From Pseudomonadota bacterium (GTDB taxonomy: Bacteria > Desulfobacterota > Desulfovibrionia > Desulfovibrionales > Desulfovibrionaceae): a DNA stretch of 42,311 bases. The translations under genes and the position numbers were made by a program. The stretch covers positions 1-42,311 of the forward strand of contig JAEYTO010000102.1 of NCBI GenBank assembly GCA_023433925.1, written 5' to 3'. Under the pieces are notes generated by a model, which saw nothing but the letters and a program-made list of their open reading frames with translations, searched no databases and had not been told where the DNA came from. Each line of letters starts with the position of its first letter. The stretch's first letter is position 1. Shown here in pieces: positions 26,701-34,041 of the stretch.

Positions 26701-26782
26701 AGGCCGGGCGGCCGCGAAGCAGCGGCGCCCAGGCCGATTCCACGGCTCGGCGGCCGCCCGCCGGCTGGAGGAGAGAGGTGTC

Positions 26783-28900
26783 ATGTCCCGTGACGAATTG
26801 AACAGACAGGCGTTCAAGGAGGAGGCGTTCGAGCTCCTTGCGGAGATGGAGAGCGCCCTGCTCGAATTGGAGGCCGTCCCGGATGACCGCGACATCATCG
26901 ACCGCGTCTTTCGGGCCATGCACACGGTCAAGGGCTCGGGCTCCATGTTCGGCTTCGACGATATCGCCAAGTTCACCCACGAGGTGGAGACGGTCTTCGA
27001 TCTGGTGCGCACCGGGCAGCTTGAGGTGAGCAAGGAGTTGCTCGACTTGACGCTGGCTGCCCGCGACAGGATCCAGGCCATGCTCGGCGACTCTCGGGCA
27101 GGCACGGACCAGGACCCGGCCGCCTCGCAGAGGATCGTGGACGCGCTGCACGCCCTGCTGGGCCAGGCCGCCCCGCTGGCGGCCGAGTTCAAAGCCGGGG
27201 AGAAAACCGTAGCACAGCCGGCCGCGGCCAAGGCCGGCGACATGCAGATTTTCCGCATCCGCTTCAAGCCGGCCAGGAACATCTTTCTCACCGGCACGAA
27301 TCCCCTGGGGCTCCTGGAGGAGCTTGCCGGTCTCGGCGTCTGCCGCGTCACGGCGCATCTGGAGGACGTGCCCCCTCTATCGGCGTACGAGCCCGAGGCG
27401 TGCTACGCCTGGTGGGACGTGATCATCGTCACGGCCGCCAGCCGGCAGGCCCTGCAGGACGTGTTCATCTTCGTCGAGGACGACAGCGAGATCGAGATAA
27501 CCAAGCTGGAAACCCGCGCCGATGCCGGTGGCGAGAGCGGGCACAAGAAGCTTGGCGAGATCCTCGTGGACCGGGGCGACATCACCGAGGATGATCTGCA
27601 CAAGGCCCTGACCAGCCAAAAACGCATCGGCTCGATCCTCACCGAGAGCGGTGTGCTCAGCGAGGCGCAAGTGGCCTCGGCCCTGGCAGAGCAGGCAGCC
27701 ATCAAGGAAAGCAAGCCCACCGTCGCGCGCAAGGCCCAGGAGGCGGTCTCAAGCATCCGCGTGGCCGCCGAGAAGCTGGACAAGCTCGTGGATCTGGTCG
27801 GCGAGCTGGTCATCGTGCAGGCTCAGATCAGCCAGTACGTGGTCCAGCGCAGCGACCCGCACATGGCCAGCCTGGCGGAGCAGCTCGAACGCCTCTCGGA
27901 CGAGTTGCGCGACAGCACTCTTGGCATCCGCATGCTGCCCATTGGCACGACCTTCAGTAAATTCCGCAGGCTGGTGCGCGATCTCTCCGACGAGTTGGGC
28001 AAGGAGATCGAGTTGGAGACCGAGGGCGCCGAGACCGAGCTCGACAAGACGGTCATCGAGCGTCTTGGCGACCCGCTGGTGCATCTCCTGCGCAATTCCA
28101 TCGACCATGGCCTCGAACTCCCGACCGAGCGGCAGGCGCAAGGCAAATCCCGGCGCGGGACCATCAAGCTCACGGCCGAGCATTCGGGCGGCGACGTGTT
28201 CATCCGCATCACCGACGACGGCAGGGGCCTGGACCCCGGAGCCCTGCTCGCCAAGGCTGTGGAGCGTGGCCTCATCGCGCCCGACGCGGAGCTGAGCGAG
28301 AAGGACATCTTCAACCTCATCTTCCTCCCCGGTTTTTCCACGGCCAAGGCGGTGACGAGCGTGTCCGGCCGGGGAGTGGGCATGGACGTGGTCAAGCGGG
28401 CCATAGATAGCCTGCGCGGGAGCATCGACATCGCCAGCAAGAAGGGCTTCGGCACGACCATCACCATCAAGCTGCCGTTGACTTTGGCCATCATCGACGG
28501 CCTGCAAGTCAACGTCGCGGACGAGTACTACGTGATCCCGCTCTCGCTCGTGGAGGAGTGCGTGGAGTTGGCCAGGACAAGCGGAAACGGCCGCCGCGAG
28601 CAGCGCATCATCCACCTGCGCGGCGAGATCGTACCGTTCATCAGCATCCGCGAATGGTTCGACATCCCGGGCACGGCGCCGAGCATCGAGCAAGTGGTCA
28701 TCACCGCCCTGGGCGAAACCAGGGTGGGCATCGTCGTGGACCAGGTCATCGGGGAGCATCAGACAGTCATCAAGTCCCTGGGCCGGGTCTACCGCGAGAT
28801 CGAGGGCATATCCGGCGCGACCATCAAGGGCGACGGAAGCATGGCCCTCATCCTGGACATCCCCAGGCTGGTGCGCTCTGTGCTGGAAGCCAAGGCCTAA
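26783..28900 (+). CDS. cheA: Chemotaxis histidine kinase CheA with extra MshEN-like domain
   Basis: 705 aa. HPt domain 1-120 with phospho-His H47 in MHTVKGSGSMFGF. Residues about 153-245 form a ferredoxin-like P2-type domain (IFRIRFKPARNIFLTGTNPL). Residues about 255-310 (KKLGEILVDRGDITEDDL ... RIGSILTESGVLSEAQVASAL) look like the MshEN/GspE N-terminal fold, a c-di-GMP- or nucleotide-binding module not normally in CheA. The dimerisation helices start near 320. The HATPase domain has N438 in LLRNSIDHG, DDGRGLD and GRGVGMDVV. A CheW-like domain is at about 570-700. GGAGGAG precedes the ATG. No cheW gene is visible in the operon. Confidence 0.92.
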   Translation: MSRDELNRQAFKEEAFELLAEMESALLELEAVPDDRDIIDRVFRAMHTVKGSGSMFGFDDIAKFTHEVETVFDLVRTGQLEVSKELLDLTLAARDRIQAMLGDSRAGTDQDPAASQRIVDALHALLGQAAPLAAEFKAGEKTVAQPAAAKAGDMQIFRIRFKPARNIFLTGTNPLGLLEELAGLGVCRVTAHLEDVPPLSAYEPEACYAWWDVIIVTAASRQALQDVFIFVEDDSEIEITKLETRADAGGESGHKKLGEILVDRGDITEDDLHKALTSQKRIGSILTESGVLSEAQVASALAEQAAIKESKPTVARKAQEAVSSIRVAAEKLDKLVDLVGELVIVQAQISQYVVQRSDPHMASLAEQLERLSDELRDSTLGIRMLPIGTTFSKFRRLVRDLSDELGKEIELETEGAETELDKTVIERLGDPLVHLLRNSIDHGLELPTERQAQGKSRRGTIKLTAEHSGGDVFIRITDDGRGLDPGALLAKAVERGLIAPDAELSEKDIFNLIFLPGFSTAKAVTSVSGRGVGMDVVKRAIDSLRGSIDIASKKGFGTTITIKLPLTLAIIDGLQVNVADEYYVIPLSLVEECVELARTSGNGRREQRIIHLRGEIVPFISIREWFDIPGTAPSIEQVVITALGETRVGIVVDQVIGEHQTVIKSLGRVYREIEGISGATIKGDGSMALILDIPRLVRSVLEAKA

Positions 28901-28976
28901 CCGGGCCTGCCGCGGGCGGGCAGGGTTGGTTGCGTTCCGAGATGCGGTCAAATGATGAGCAGGGCTGGTCAGAGTA

Positions 28977-29843
28977 ATGTCCGGTAGAACGGAGGAACCC
29001 ATCCAGGAGCTTCCTCGCAGGCTGCGTCAACTCAGCGCGCGGGATTTCGGGCGGTTTAGCGAGCTTATTCACGGCGAGTGCGGCATCAAGATGCCGCCGA
29101 GCAAGAAGACCATGCTCGAAGCCCGGCTGCACAAGAGGCTGCGGGCCCTGTCCATGTCCGAGTTCGACCAGTACTGCGCCTACCTTTTCTCCGACGAGGG
29201 CCTGGCCACCGAGTTGCCTCATCTTCTGGACGTGGTGACCACGAACACCACGGATTTTTTCCGCGAGCCCAGGCATTTCGAGTTCCTGACGGGCAGCCTG
29301 ATCCCGCGCTGGCGATCCGGGAACCAGAACAGGCCCATGGCCCTATGGAGCGCCGGATGCTCCACGGGCGAAGAGCCCTACACCCTGGCCATGGTCTTGA
29401 GCGAGCATCAGCGCCACGATCCGGACTTCCGTTTCTCCATCCTGGCCACCGATCTCTCCACGCGCGTCCTGGAGCACGCGGTCAGGGCCGTCTACGCCGA
29501 GGACAAGCTGGACAAGGTGCCCAAGCATCTGCACCGTGTCTATTTCCTGCGCAGCAAGGACCGTGGCAGACACCTCGTGCGCGTGGTCCCGGAGGTCCGC
29601 GGCCTGGTCAGCTTCCGGCGGCTCAACTTCATGGAGGAGTTCGGGTTCCGCGAGCAGATGGACGTCATCTTCTGCCGCAATGTCATGATTTATTTCGACC
29701 GGCCAACCCAGGCGCGGCTGCTCGGCAAGTTCTGCAACCATCTGCGCCAGGGCGGGCATATCTTCATCGGCCACTCGGAGAGCCTGACGGGCATGCGCCT
29801 GCCGCTGCGGCAGCTCGCGCCCACGATCTACGAACGCATTTGA
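28977..29843 (+). CDS. cheR: Chemotaxis protein methyltransferase CheR
   Basis: 288 aa. The N-terminal helical CheR_N domain (about 15-75) with FGRFSELIHGECGIKMPPSK is followed by the SAM domain with DVVTTNTTDFFREPRHFEFL, WSAGCSTGEEPYTLAM (SAM motif I), ATDLSTRVLEHA and VIFCRNVMIYFD. It uses SAM to methylate glutamates on receptors, presumably those of the MCP-like protein that opens the operon. No TPR or pentapeptide-binding extension. The ATG has only a weak AGAG ribosome site. Confidence 0.94.
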   Translation: MSGRTEEPIQELPRRLRQLSARDFGRFSELIHGECGIKMPPSKKTMLEARLHKRLRALSMSEFDQYCAYLFSDEGLATELPHLLDVVTTNTTDFFREPRHFEFLTGSLIPRWRSGNQNRPMALWSAGCSTGEEPYTLAMVLSEHQRHDPDFRFSILATDLSTRVLEHAVRAVYAEDKLDKVPKHLHRVYFLRSKDRGRHLVRVVPEVRGLVSFRRLNFMEEFGFREQMDVIFCRNVMIYFDRPTQARLLGKFCNHLRQGGHIFIGHSESLTGMRLPLRQLAPTIYERI

Positions 29844-29865
29844 GGGGCGGGAACCGGAGGGAAGT

Positions 29866-30945
29866 TTGGCTTCAGGTCATAAGATCAAGGTGCTCGTCGT
29901 CGATGATTCGGCGCTCGTGCGGCAGGCTTTGTGCGAGGTGCTCGCCGGTGACCCGGACATCGAGGTCATCGGCAAGGCCGCCGACCCGTTCGCCGCCGCC
30001 AAGATCATGGAGGATGTCGCGCCCGACGTCATCACGCTGGACGTTGAGATGCCGCGCATGGATGGCCTGACCTTCCTGCGCATGATCATGAGCCAGCATC
30101 CCATCCCGGTGGTCATCTGCTCCACGCTTACCGAGAAAGGCTCGGAGACGCTTCTGCGCGCCCTGGAGTACGGGGCGGTGGAGATCATCCAGAAGCCTAG
30201 GCTCGGCACGCGCCAGTTCCTGGAGGAATCCAAGGTCCGCATCCGCGATGCGGTCAAGGCCGCGGCCGCGGCCAAGCTCAGGAAGATCACCAAGCCCATG
30301 GAGATCGCTCCCAAGCTTACGGCCGACGCGGTCCTGCCGGGCATGGACGGCCATGCGCCCGCCAGCCTGCGGACCACGGAGAAGATCGTGCTCGTGGGCG
30401 CGAGCACCGGCGGCACCGAGGCGTTGCGCATCTTCCTGGAGGCCATGCCCCAGGACTGCCCGGCCATAGCCATCGTCCAGCACATGCCCGAGCATTTCAC
30501 AACGGCCTTTGCCCAGCGCCTGAATTCCATCTGCGCCATCAACGTGCGCGAGGCCGCCAACAACGACACGCTCCTGCGCGGCCAGGCGCTTATCGCCCCG
30601 GGCAACAGGCACATGCTCGTCAAGCGCAGCGGCGCCCGCTACCACGTGGAGGTCCGCGACGGCCCGCTCGTGCGCCGGCATAGGCCGGCCGTGGACGTGC
30701 TTTTCCGTTCCGGGGCGCGTTACGCGGGCAAGAACGCCGTGGGCGTGATCATGACCGGCATGGGCGACGACGGCGCCCAAGGCTTGCTGGAGATGAAGCA
30801 GGCCGGCGCCTTCACCATCGCCCAGGACGAGGCCACGAGTGTGGTCTTCGGCATGCCCGGCGAGGCCATCAAGCTAGGGGCCGTCTACAGGGTCCTGCCC
30901 CTGGAGAGTATCGCGGCCGAGGTCGTGCGCTACTGCGCATCCTAA
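29866..30945 (+). CDS. cheB: Chemotaxis response regulator protein-glutamate methylesterase CheB
   Basis: 359 aa. Receiver domain 1-125 with D13-D14 and phospho-acceptor D59 (LDVEMPRMDG). A linker of about 45 residues leads to the CheB methylesterase domain with the serine motif GASTGGTEAL, the His in VQHMPEHFT and the Asp in MTGMGDDGAQG. It removes methyl groups added by CheR. The start is a TTG behind CCGGAGG, 22 bases after cheR. It is the last gene of the operon, closed by a double-hairpin terminator. Confidence 0.94.
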   Translation: MASGHKIKVLVVDDSALVRQALCEVLAGDPDIEVIGKAADPFAAAKIMEDVAPDVITLDVEMPRMDGLTFLRMIMSQHPIPVVICSTLTEKGSETLLRALEYGAVEIIQKPRLGTRQFLEESKVRIRDAVKAAAAAKLRKITKPMEIAPKLTADAVLPGMDGHAPASLRTTEKIVLVGASTGGTEALRIFLEAMPQDCPAIAIVQHMPEHFTTAFAQRLNSICAINVREAANNDTLLRGQALIAPGNRHMLVKRSGARYHVEVRDGPLVRRHRPAVDVLFRSGARYAGKNAVGVIMTGMGDDGAQGLLEMKQAGAFTIAQDEATSVVFGMPGEAIKLGAVYRVLPLESIAAEVVRYCAS

Positions 30946-30963
30946 GATCATTGCGCTAATCGA

Positions 30964-31022
30964 CCGGGAGAGGGTGCTGCCCTCTCCCGGACCCACTCCC
31001 GCCAAGGGCCACGGGCCCTTGG
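30964..31022 (+). terminator. Double-hairpin terminator after cheB
   Basis: Stem 1 is a perfect 11-bp CCGGGAGAGGG/CCCTCTCCCGG (30964-30990). Stem 2 is a perfect 9-bp CCAAGGGCC/GGCCCTTGG (31002-31022), followed by GGATTTGTTAATGTTTT. It ends the chemosensory operon. Confidence 0.75.
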
Positions 31023-31039
31023 GGATTTGTTAATGTTTT

Positions 31040-31440
31040 CTAGATAACCATCTAAAAATCAAAGCTTTCCCGAGTCCCCACCATCTCCTGGCTCTGGCAC
31101 CGGATTGTGCATAATGTGCAACATTTCAGCTTGATGTGCATGGTTGAGCAGGAAAAGGGAACACATGGGTACCATATACTTCATCTGGCCCGAAGGGCCT
31201 AACATCTGACATGTCCATGATCTATAAATAAGCATATGGTCGGCTCCGGGTTGATTCCTGCGGGCATCGACCGCCAAGCTTCTAAGAGCTAGCAACAAAA
31301 CCCCTCAGTCACTCTCCTAGTCATTGCTATTGCTAACTTTTTATCAGGTCGGATCAGGTTTTGTTCGTGGCTCTAAGTCGGCCTTGAATCCTAGGTTATT
31401 CAGTAGAGAGAATGCATTCGAGCGGGAGATGAGGGACTTG
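31040..31440. other. AT-richer stretch of unlike composition
   Basis: About 400 bases whose base composition and word use differ from the high-GC surroundings (for example CTATAAATAAGCATATGG near 31220 and GCTATTGCTAAC near 31326). A 79-codon minus-strand frame (31059-31298) has no ribosome site and no recognisable domain. No inverted repeats or target duplications were found at the edges. It may be acquired DNA, a decayed insertion or an assembly artefact. Confidence 0.4.
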
Positions 31441-31448
31441 TTCGTAAC

Positions 31449-31475
31449 GCCCCTGCCCGACAGCCGGGCAGGGGC
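31449..31475 (-). terminator. Hairpin downstream of the HdrD-like gene
   Basis: A perfect 11-bp inverted repeat GCCCCTGCCCG/CGGGCAGGGGC with a 5-base loop, about 25 bases past the stop of the minus-strand gene at 31501. No T-tract follows on the minus strand, so it may act as a stabilising 3' end or a rho-dependent stop. Confidence 0.5.
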
Positions 31476-31500
31476 GGCAAGGGGAAGAGTCCGAAAGACT

Positions 31501-32793
31501 TTAGAGTCCAAGCTCGGCCAGCTCCGGCCCCAGATAGGCCCGCTCGTTCTCGCCGAGCACGCCCAAGGACAGGGCCAGCAACGTCCACAGGTGCACGGTG
31601 TGGTACGGAGCCTTGAAATGCTCGGCCAGGTCGTGGATCTGCGAGTGGCAGTTGTGGCAAGGCGTGATGCAGTACTGCGCGCCCGTGGTCAGGATCTGGT
31701 CGAGCTTGAGCTTGCCGTACTGCCGGCGGGCGTCGGCGTAGCCCGCCTGGAGGAAGCCTCCGCCACCGCCGCAGCAGTAGTTGTTCGACCTGTTGGGCCA
31801 CATGTCCACGAAGTTCTCCTCGCCGACCACGGCCTTGACCACGAAGCGCAGGTCCTCGGCAATGGGGTCGCCCAGGGACTTGCGCACGAGCTGGCAGGGG
31901 TCCTGAACCGTGAACTTGATGCCCAGGTCCTTGTTCCAGTCGGAGCTGGGCTTGAGCTTGCCCTCGCGGATCCAGATGGCGTACCAGCGGATAATGGTGT
32001 CGAGCTCGAAGCCGGGCTTGATGTCAAACTTTTGCAGTCCGGACCGGACTGCGTAGAATTCGTGTCCTCACTCGGTGTTGAGCCAGACCTTTGCTCCTAG
32101 GCCTTCCACGCCCTTGACCTTCTTGCGCACGATGCCTTCCCAGGCCTGGTCGTCGGCGGCGAACATGCAGTAGTTCTCGGCCGCCCAGCCTACCGTGCCA
32201 TAGGTCCAGTCGGCGCCCGCCAGGTGCAGGATCTTCCACAGCGGGACCATCTCGTCCGGCTCGGTGACCGGCTCGCGGGAGTTCTGGTTCAGGAAGAACA
32301 TCGCGCCGGGCTTGTTGATGGGCGCTTCCAGGTCCTTGAAGCGCGGATCGGACTCGCGCACCTCGTTCAGCACGTCCTCGATGACGAACTGGAAGTCCTC
32401 GCTGCTTGCGCCCATGGCGCTGGCGCCCTCGGTGCGCACGGCCTGGTCGCACGAGCCGATGATGCCCTTGGGCCGCTGGTCCCTGGGCCAAGTTTGCCGC
32501 GCGTAGTAGATCATCTGCGGGATGTCCACTCCCATGGGGCAGGCGTGCACGCAGCGGCGGCACATGGTGCACATCCAGACCCAGGGGCTCTCCAGGGCCT
32601 GCTTCTCCAGGCCGAAGGCCAGCAGGCGCAGGAACTTCCTCGGGTCCATGCCCTCGAGGCCCGTGGCCGGGCAGCCCGAGGAGCAGGCGCCGCAGGTGAA
32701 GCACTGCGTGAGGTGGCCGCCCTCCGGGACCAAGGCCATGACCTTGTCCAGGAACGGATGCTCCACGCGGTCGAGCACGATAGCTTCTGCCAT
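31501..32793 (-). CDS. HdrD-like Fe-S protein, predicted selenoprotein with in-frame UGA
   Basis: 430 aa if the TGA at 32070-32068 is read as selenocysteine (U242). N-terminal dicluster ferredoxin domain: C31, C34, C37, C41 and C75, C78, C81, C85. The first cysteine-rich (CCG) domain (about 145-260) is degenerate except for NYC and the NTE-U-GHEFYA site. The second (about 290-400) is complete: C300-x39-CC(340, 341)-x33-C375-x3-C379-x2-C382. This is the layout of HdrD/TmcB-type subunits that bind a noncubane [4Fe-4S] cluster and pass electrons to or from thiols/disulfides. The frame runs open from the TGA into the second CCG domain with no gap or shift, so a single protein is far more likely than two genes. 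ATG at 32793 has AAGGAG upstream; 32853 is less likely. It is the third gene after the PocR-domain gene. Confidence 0.82.
32034..32070 (-). promoter_or_regulatory. UGA codon and bacterial SECIS element
   Basis: After the TGA (32070-32068) come 15 bases, then a perfect 8-bp stem GCAGTCCG/CGGACTGC (32052-32045 and 32041-32034) closing the 3-base loop GTC. The loop starts 23 bases after the UGA and its first base is G. This fits the known bacterial SECIS rules (apical loop 16-37 nt from UGA, loop 3-14 nt, G in the first two positions). SelB would bind this hairpin to insert selenocysteine. Confidence 0.8.
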
Positions 32794-32816
32794 TTCTCGC
32801 TCCTTGTGTTGCGGTT

Positions 32817-33299
32817 TCAGTGGAGTATTTCCGGCTGCTGCCGGGTGGCGCACTTTGCGCAGTCCGATGCGGGGTCATTGGCCTGCTCCTCGGCGTGCGG
32901 ACAGCGCCGGCGCATGGCCAGGGCCTGCTCGATAACGGCCTTCTCCAGATCGGCGGTGAAGATCTCCAGGACATCCTCCTGGAGCAGGAAGTTGAAGAAG
33001 ACCTTGAGCCCATCCTCGAACGCATGCGCGTCGCCGTTGCGTTTGAGCCGGCCCAGATAGGCCTTGTGCGGCCACGGCCGCTCCATGATGGCCAGGAAGG
33101 GCCGGATGCCCTTGTTGCGGCAGACGAAGCGGATGGCATAAGCCTCGGTGTCGAAGGCGCATTCGGCAAGAATCGCCGGTTTTTCTCCCGGCTTGGGCTT
33201 GGCCCGGTTCAGGGCCATGATCCGGAGCAGGGCGCACATGGCCGCATGGAACGGCATGACCTTGGTGCGCATGAATTCCTGCCGCTTCTTCTCGTCCAT
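32817..33299 (-). CDS. Hypothetical protein between PocR-domain and HdrD-like genes
   Basis: 160 aa, not recognised. It is soluble; residues about 30-125 mix helices and strands (CAFDTEAYAIRFVCRNKGI, KVFFNFLLQEDVLEIFTADLE). The C-terminal 35 residues contain four cysteines (RRRCPH ... DCAKCA) that could bind a metal or Fe-S cluster. ATG at 33299 is chosen because GAGGAGG lies upstream; 33320 would add 7 residues. It starts 28 bases after the PocR-domain gene and ends 23 bases before the HdrD-like gene, so it is co-transcribed and may be an accessory factor for that selenoprotein. Confidence 0.8.
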   Translation of the reverse strand: MDEKKRQEFMRTKVMPFHAAMCALLRIMALNRAKPKPGEKPAILAECAFDTEAYAIRFVCRNKGIRPFLAIMERPWPHKAYLGRLKRNGDAHAFEDGLKVFFNFLLQEDVLEIFTADLEKAVIEQALAMRRRCPHAEEQANDPASDCAKCATRQQPEILH

Positions 33300-33327
33300 G
33301 GACACCTCCTCTGTTTTCATGGCCCGG

Positions 33328-33843
33328 CTACAGGGCCGCCAGGCGCTTCACGATCCAGTCGACGATCTCCTCCGCGCGCTCGCGGGAGATGGTGGGCACC
33401 GCGCCGGCTAGGCGGATAACCTCGGTCTCGGGCATGCCCGTTGTGCGGGCGATGTAGTGCGTGTCGACGGCCGAACCCTGGAGCCGCGAGCCACAGCAGC
33501 CCGCGACGCCCAGAAACTGGCCGCCCCTGATGACCGGGGCCAGGAGCTTGACCAGGCCGGCGTCGCATTCCTCGAGGATCGGCCGCTCCTCTTGGGCTGC
33601 CCGGCGCATGAGCACCTGGTTGGCGCAGGCGCAGATGGCCTGCAGGCCGTCGGGATTGGATTTGATGCGCGGGCACAGGGTGTTGCCCCAGTTGGCGTAG
33701 TCGGTCAGCCGCTTGCCCTGCGCATCGAACACGCCTGCGTTCATGCGCGAGAGGGCGTGCAGCTCCTCCTCCAGCTTCCGCCAGCCTTCCAATGGCGTGA
33801 GGTTCGTCAACTCCACCGCTAGCTCCTTGTCATGTTGCGACAT
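33328..33843 (-). CDS. PocR-type sensory domain protein
   Basis: 171 aa. Resembles the PocR ligand-binding domain, a cysteine-rich sensory module found in regulators and kinases: a helical start (WRKLEEELHALSRMNAGVFDAQG), then LCPRIKSNPDGLQAICACANQ, EECDAGLVKLLAPVIRGGQFLGVAGCCG. There is no DNA-binding or enzymatic domain attached, so it is a stand-alone sensor. First gene behind the sigma-54-type promoter at 33874. The cysteines at CACA, ECDAG and CCG suggest metal or redox ligands; partner unknown. Confidence 0.75.
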   Translation of the reverse strand: MSQHDKELAVELTNLTPLEGWRKLEEELHALSRMNAGVFDAQGKRLTDYANWGNTLCPRIKSNPDGLQAICACANQVLMRRAAQEERPILEECDAGLVKLLAPVIRGGQFLGVAGCCGSRLQGSAVDTHYIARTTGMPETEVIRLAGAVPTISRERAEEIVDWIVKRLAAL

Positions 33844-33873
33844 GGCGCTCGTGCGCGCCGTCTGGCGTGCTTA

Positions 33874-33890
33874 TAGAAAGACTCGTGCCA
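33874..33890 (-). promoter_or_regulatory. Sigma-54 promoter upstream of the PocR-domain/HdrD-like operon
   Basis: Minus strand TGGCACGAGTCTTTCTA: the -24 part TGGCAC is perfect, and the -12 part reads TTTCT against TTGCW, one mismatch at the G. It lies 30 bases upstream of the first start codon. Two repeated candidate activator sites are 85-150 bases upstream of it, and a sigma-54 activator gene is immediately upstream. Confidence 0.6.
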
Positions 33891-33974
33891 AATTGAGGAA
33901 CAAGCGCGAGAGCTATCTATGACAAGGGTTTTGGGATGCGGGAGAAACAAAAAAAGCGCAGGCTTTCGGTAGGC

Positions 33975-34024
33975 GTTGCGTATATGCAACCTTCCAGGTC
34001 GCGGATGCGCAACGTGAATGCAAC
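33975..34024 (-). promoter_or_regulatory. Candidate upstream activator sites
   Basis: Two related 16-base sites. 33975-33990 is GTTGCGTATATGCAAC, with perfect 5-base arms around 6 bases. 34009-34024 is GCAACGTGAATGCAAC, which keeps one arm and has the other inverted. They lie between the activator gene and the -24/-12 promoter, where enhancer-type sites are expected, and probably bind the activator encoded at 34042-35370. Confidence 0.45.
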
Positions 34025-34041
34025 ATGGCCCTGGCGCGGCG

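Noticed and set aside
31059..31298. 79-aa minus-strand frame in the AT-richer stretch
   Set aside because: No ribosome site, no domain, and the region looks non-coding or foreign.
32068..32853. A complete 261-aa HdrC-like protein ending at the TGA
   Set aside because: The frame continues open into a matching CCG domain and a SECIS-type hairpin follows the TGA; the upstream start at 32853 also lacks a ribosome site.
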